Below, in pieces: positions 18,402 through 20,499 of a stretch of DNA of 20,499 nucleotides. Origin of the DNA: Coptodactyla brooksi (taxonomy: Eukaryota; Arthropoda; Insecta; Coleoptera; Scarabaeidae); the NCBI GenBank assembly GCA_033557675.1, contig JAWQRM010000678.1:1-20499 (forward strand). The letters run 5' to 3'. Each line of letters starts with the position of its first letter. The first letter of the stretch is position 1. The notes under the pieces are model-generated. The model searched no databases and had not been told where the DNA came from. It saw nothing but the letters and a program-made list of their open reading frames with translations. Made by a program: the position numbers and the translations under genes.

Positions 18402-19639
18402 AGATGATTACTTCGGTGAAATAACATTGACAATAAATCAATTAAGATTTGGTAATTTGTGTTTGTATGGACGTACACGGCAATATTTTTATTTTAGGTT
18501 ATAATTAAAATTTTACCTGATATATCTCTGGGATGACTTAAGATTTTATGCGATTCTTATATCAATATTTTTAAACATTGCGTGGCGATTTGGACATTTT
18601 ATAAGGGACACCCATTTTTTAAGACTTCTAGCATTACGAAAATATTTATAAAGGTAGAGATATGATTTTGATTTGAAATTTTTTGACACATACAAACACT
18701 TATAGCAACCGTTTAAAAAAATTATGCTTGTTTATATCATTAATACAAATTTAATCTGACATAAAGACATAAACGACCCCTGTATCTAAGGTTTTAGTTA
18801 TTGTAAAATATTTTGTCTTCTAACAATTTGGACGTGTTTTAAAGAAAAATATTCAAAATGTGTTAGCTACTCATATAATTTAAGATAACTCATAGAGTTA
18901 AGATAATTTTATTAGAAAACACAAGAAAATGCTACTTTTTGCTATTTGTGATTATTACGTTCGCGCTTTTTGTTATACAATATTACAGAATTTCTATTTA
19001 TAATATAAGTCTTAAAAATAGGTGTTTTCTAGCTTTTGAGGTAAATTTTCTAGCTTTTACGACTTTATGTCTTTCAATTCCGATGATCTTGATTGTTAGA
19101 AAATTGTATTGTACTGCATCCCCCGTACCTTCTTCTGTTTTTAATCGATGTATGTATTGTTTTTCTTTATATATTTTTACTAAGTATCGCTAAGTGACAA
19201 GAAAAACAAATATTACATCAAATTCTTACATTTTTATGTAATAGAAAGCGAAACTCTCACTACATCAGTTCAAACCTTTTTTAATTATTAAAATTACTAT
19301 GTTACAACATTTCAATGAATACATTTTTGATATCAAGTAGGGTTTTATATGATACCTATATGTTAGCTTTTTAAATTTTAGTTAAATTTGGGCATTTTAT
19401 AAGACAATAATAATAATCTTAAGAGTTTTTGTATGTTTCCTTAACAATTCTATTTACAAAGATAATTATAAATTTATTTCGAATATAATGTAATGAGGTG
19501 TTTATTGGCTGGTTACAATTAGTGGTTTTCATCGTTAATATTCATAGATAATCGACCTATAATTGTTATTTATATCTCACTCTAAGACTATGCAAATAAT
19601 GTACATATATACATTGTTTCTAAATATTACCCTTTATAT
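18402..19639 (+). repeat. 1238-bp repeat unit, copy A
   Basis: The sequence from agatgattactt (18402) to at least the actctcact block near 19260 recurs 1238 bp to the right. Over 18939-19193 the copies differ at 8 of 255 bases (about 97% identity), all transitions. The unit is AT-rich. An 84-codon open frame (18939-19193) begins with TTG, and all seven codons that differ between copies change the amino acid, so it is not a constrained gene. The 400 bp at 19260-19639 is either the rest of a tandem unit or a unique spacer; the window ends before this can be decided. Confidence 0.85.
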
Positions 19640-20499
19640 AGATGATTACTTTGGTGAAATAATATGGACAATAAATAAATTAAGATTTGATAATTTTGTT
19701 TGTATTGACGTACATGGTAACATTTTCATTTTAGGTTCTAATTAAGATTTTATCTGATATATCTCTGGGATGACTTAAAATTTTATGCGATTCTTATATC
19801 ATTATTTTTAAACGTTGCGGGGCGATTTGGACATTTTATAAGGGACACCTATTTTTTAGAACTTCTAGCATTACGAAAATATCTATAAAGATAGAGATAT
19901 GATTTTGATTTGAATTTTTTTGAGACATACAAAAACTTATAGCAACCGTTTAAAAAAATTATGCATGTTTATATCATTAATACAGATTTAATCTGACATA
20001 AAGACATAAACGACCCCTGTATCTAAGGTTCTAGTTATTTTAAAAGATTTTGTCTTCTAACAATTTGGACGTGTTTTACAGAAAAATATTCAAAATATGT
20101 TAACTACCCATATAATTTAAGGTAACTCAGAGAATTAAGATAATTTTATTAGAAAACACAAGAAAAATGCTACTTTTTGCTATTTGTGATTATTACGTTC
20201 GCGCTTTTTGTTATACAATATTACAGAATTCCTATTTATAATATAAGTCTTAAAAATAGGTGTTTTCTAGCTTTTGAGGTAAATTTTCTAGCTTTTACGA
20301 CTTTATATCTTTCAATTCCGATGATCTTGATTGTTGGGAAATTGTATTGTACTGCATCCCCCGTACCTTCTTTTGTTTTTAATCGATGTACGTATTGTTC
20401 TCCTTTATATATTTTTACTAAGTATCGCTAAGTGACAACAAAAACAAATATTATATCAAATTCTTACATTTTTATGTAATAAAAAGCGACACTCTCACT
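19640..20499 (+). repeat. 1238-bp repeat unit, copy B (cut by window end)
   Basis: This is in the same orientation as copy A with a constant offset of 1238, matching from agatgattact to the last base of the window. Shared landmarks are tgatatatctctgggatgac, ggcgatttggacattttata and aacgacccctgtatctaagg. The high identity compared with the old array in intron 1 implies a much younger duplication. There are no terminal inverted repeats or transposase within the visible part. Confidence 0.85.

Noticed and set aside
18939..19193. 84-codon hydrophobic open frame repeated at 20177-20431
   Set aside because: It starts at TTG, not ATG, resembles no known membrane protein, and all seven codon differences between copies are amino-acid changing, which argues against selection on a protein.

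Overview
The window is nuclear DNA of an insect, AT-rich with large introns and much degraded transposon sequence. The insect assignment rests on the anchoring gene, the intron-exon structure with GT/AG splice signals, and the kinds of dead elements present (a non-LTR retrotransposon and two IS630/Tc1-mariner transposase relics). I cannot name the order with confidence.

One real protein-coding gene is visible: the 5' end of homothorax (hth, the insect Meis gene; a TALE-homeodomain cofactor that partners Extradenticle), on the minus strand. A tiny first coding exon encodes MAQPR (17482-17468). It is followed by an intron of about 8.7 kb (17467-8762), then by coding exon 2 (8761-8547), which holds the rest of the variable N-terminus and ends in RDKDAIYG at a GTAAGT donor. 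The next exon, which would begin the Meis/PKNOX N-terminal domain, is not here, so everything from 8546 down to 1 is read as intron 2. Above 17482 lie an AUG-free leader and a CpG-rich promoter-like island (about 17500-18160). That island carries the exact composite Exd/Pbx-Hth/Meis site TGATTGACAG and four more TGACAG half-sites, which suggests that hth regulates itself.

Layout from left to right: AT microsatellite and a small TIR element (1-194); a non-LTR retrotransposon reverse transcriptase pseudogene split by an insertion of about 445 bp (648-2575); a CpG-rich non-coding island (2740-3240); a hammerhead-like hairpin of the kind seen in Penelope-like elements, with an adjoining inverted repeat (3393-3501); simple repeats (3813-3927); a transposase relic (4140-4515); a smaller mariner-like relic (6863-6945); hth exon 2 (8547-8761); diverged intronic duplications (9107-11860); a foldback (10743-10870); a second CpG-rich non-coding island (12380-12900); nested inverted repeats (13035-13169); a 3-kb array of a unit of about 144 bp with a near-palindromic core (13270-16290); hth exon 1 and promoter; and finally a 1238-bp-period duplication that runs off the right end (18402-20499). 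Apart from the two hth exons I see no functional protein-coding sequence; the other open frames are short, start without ATG, lie in relics or change like neutral DNA.
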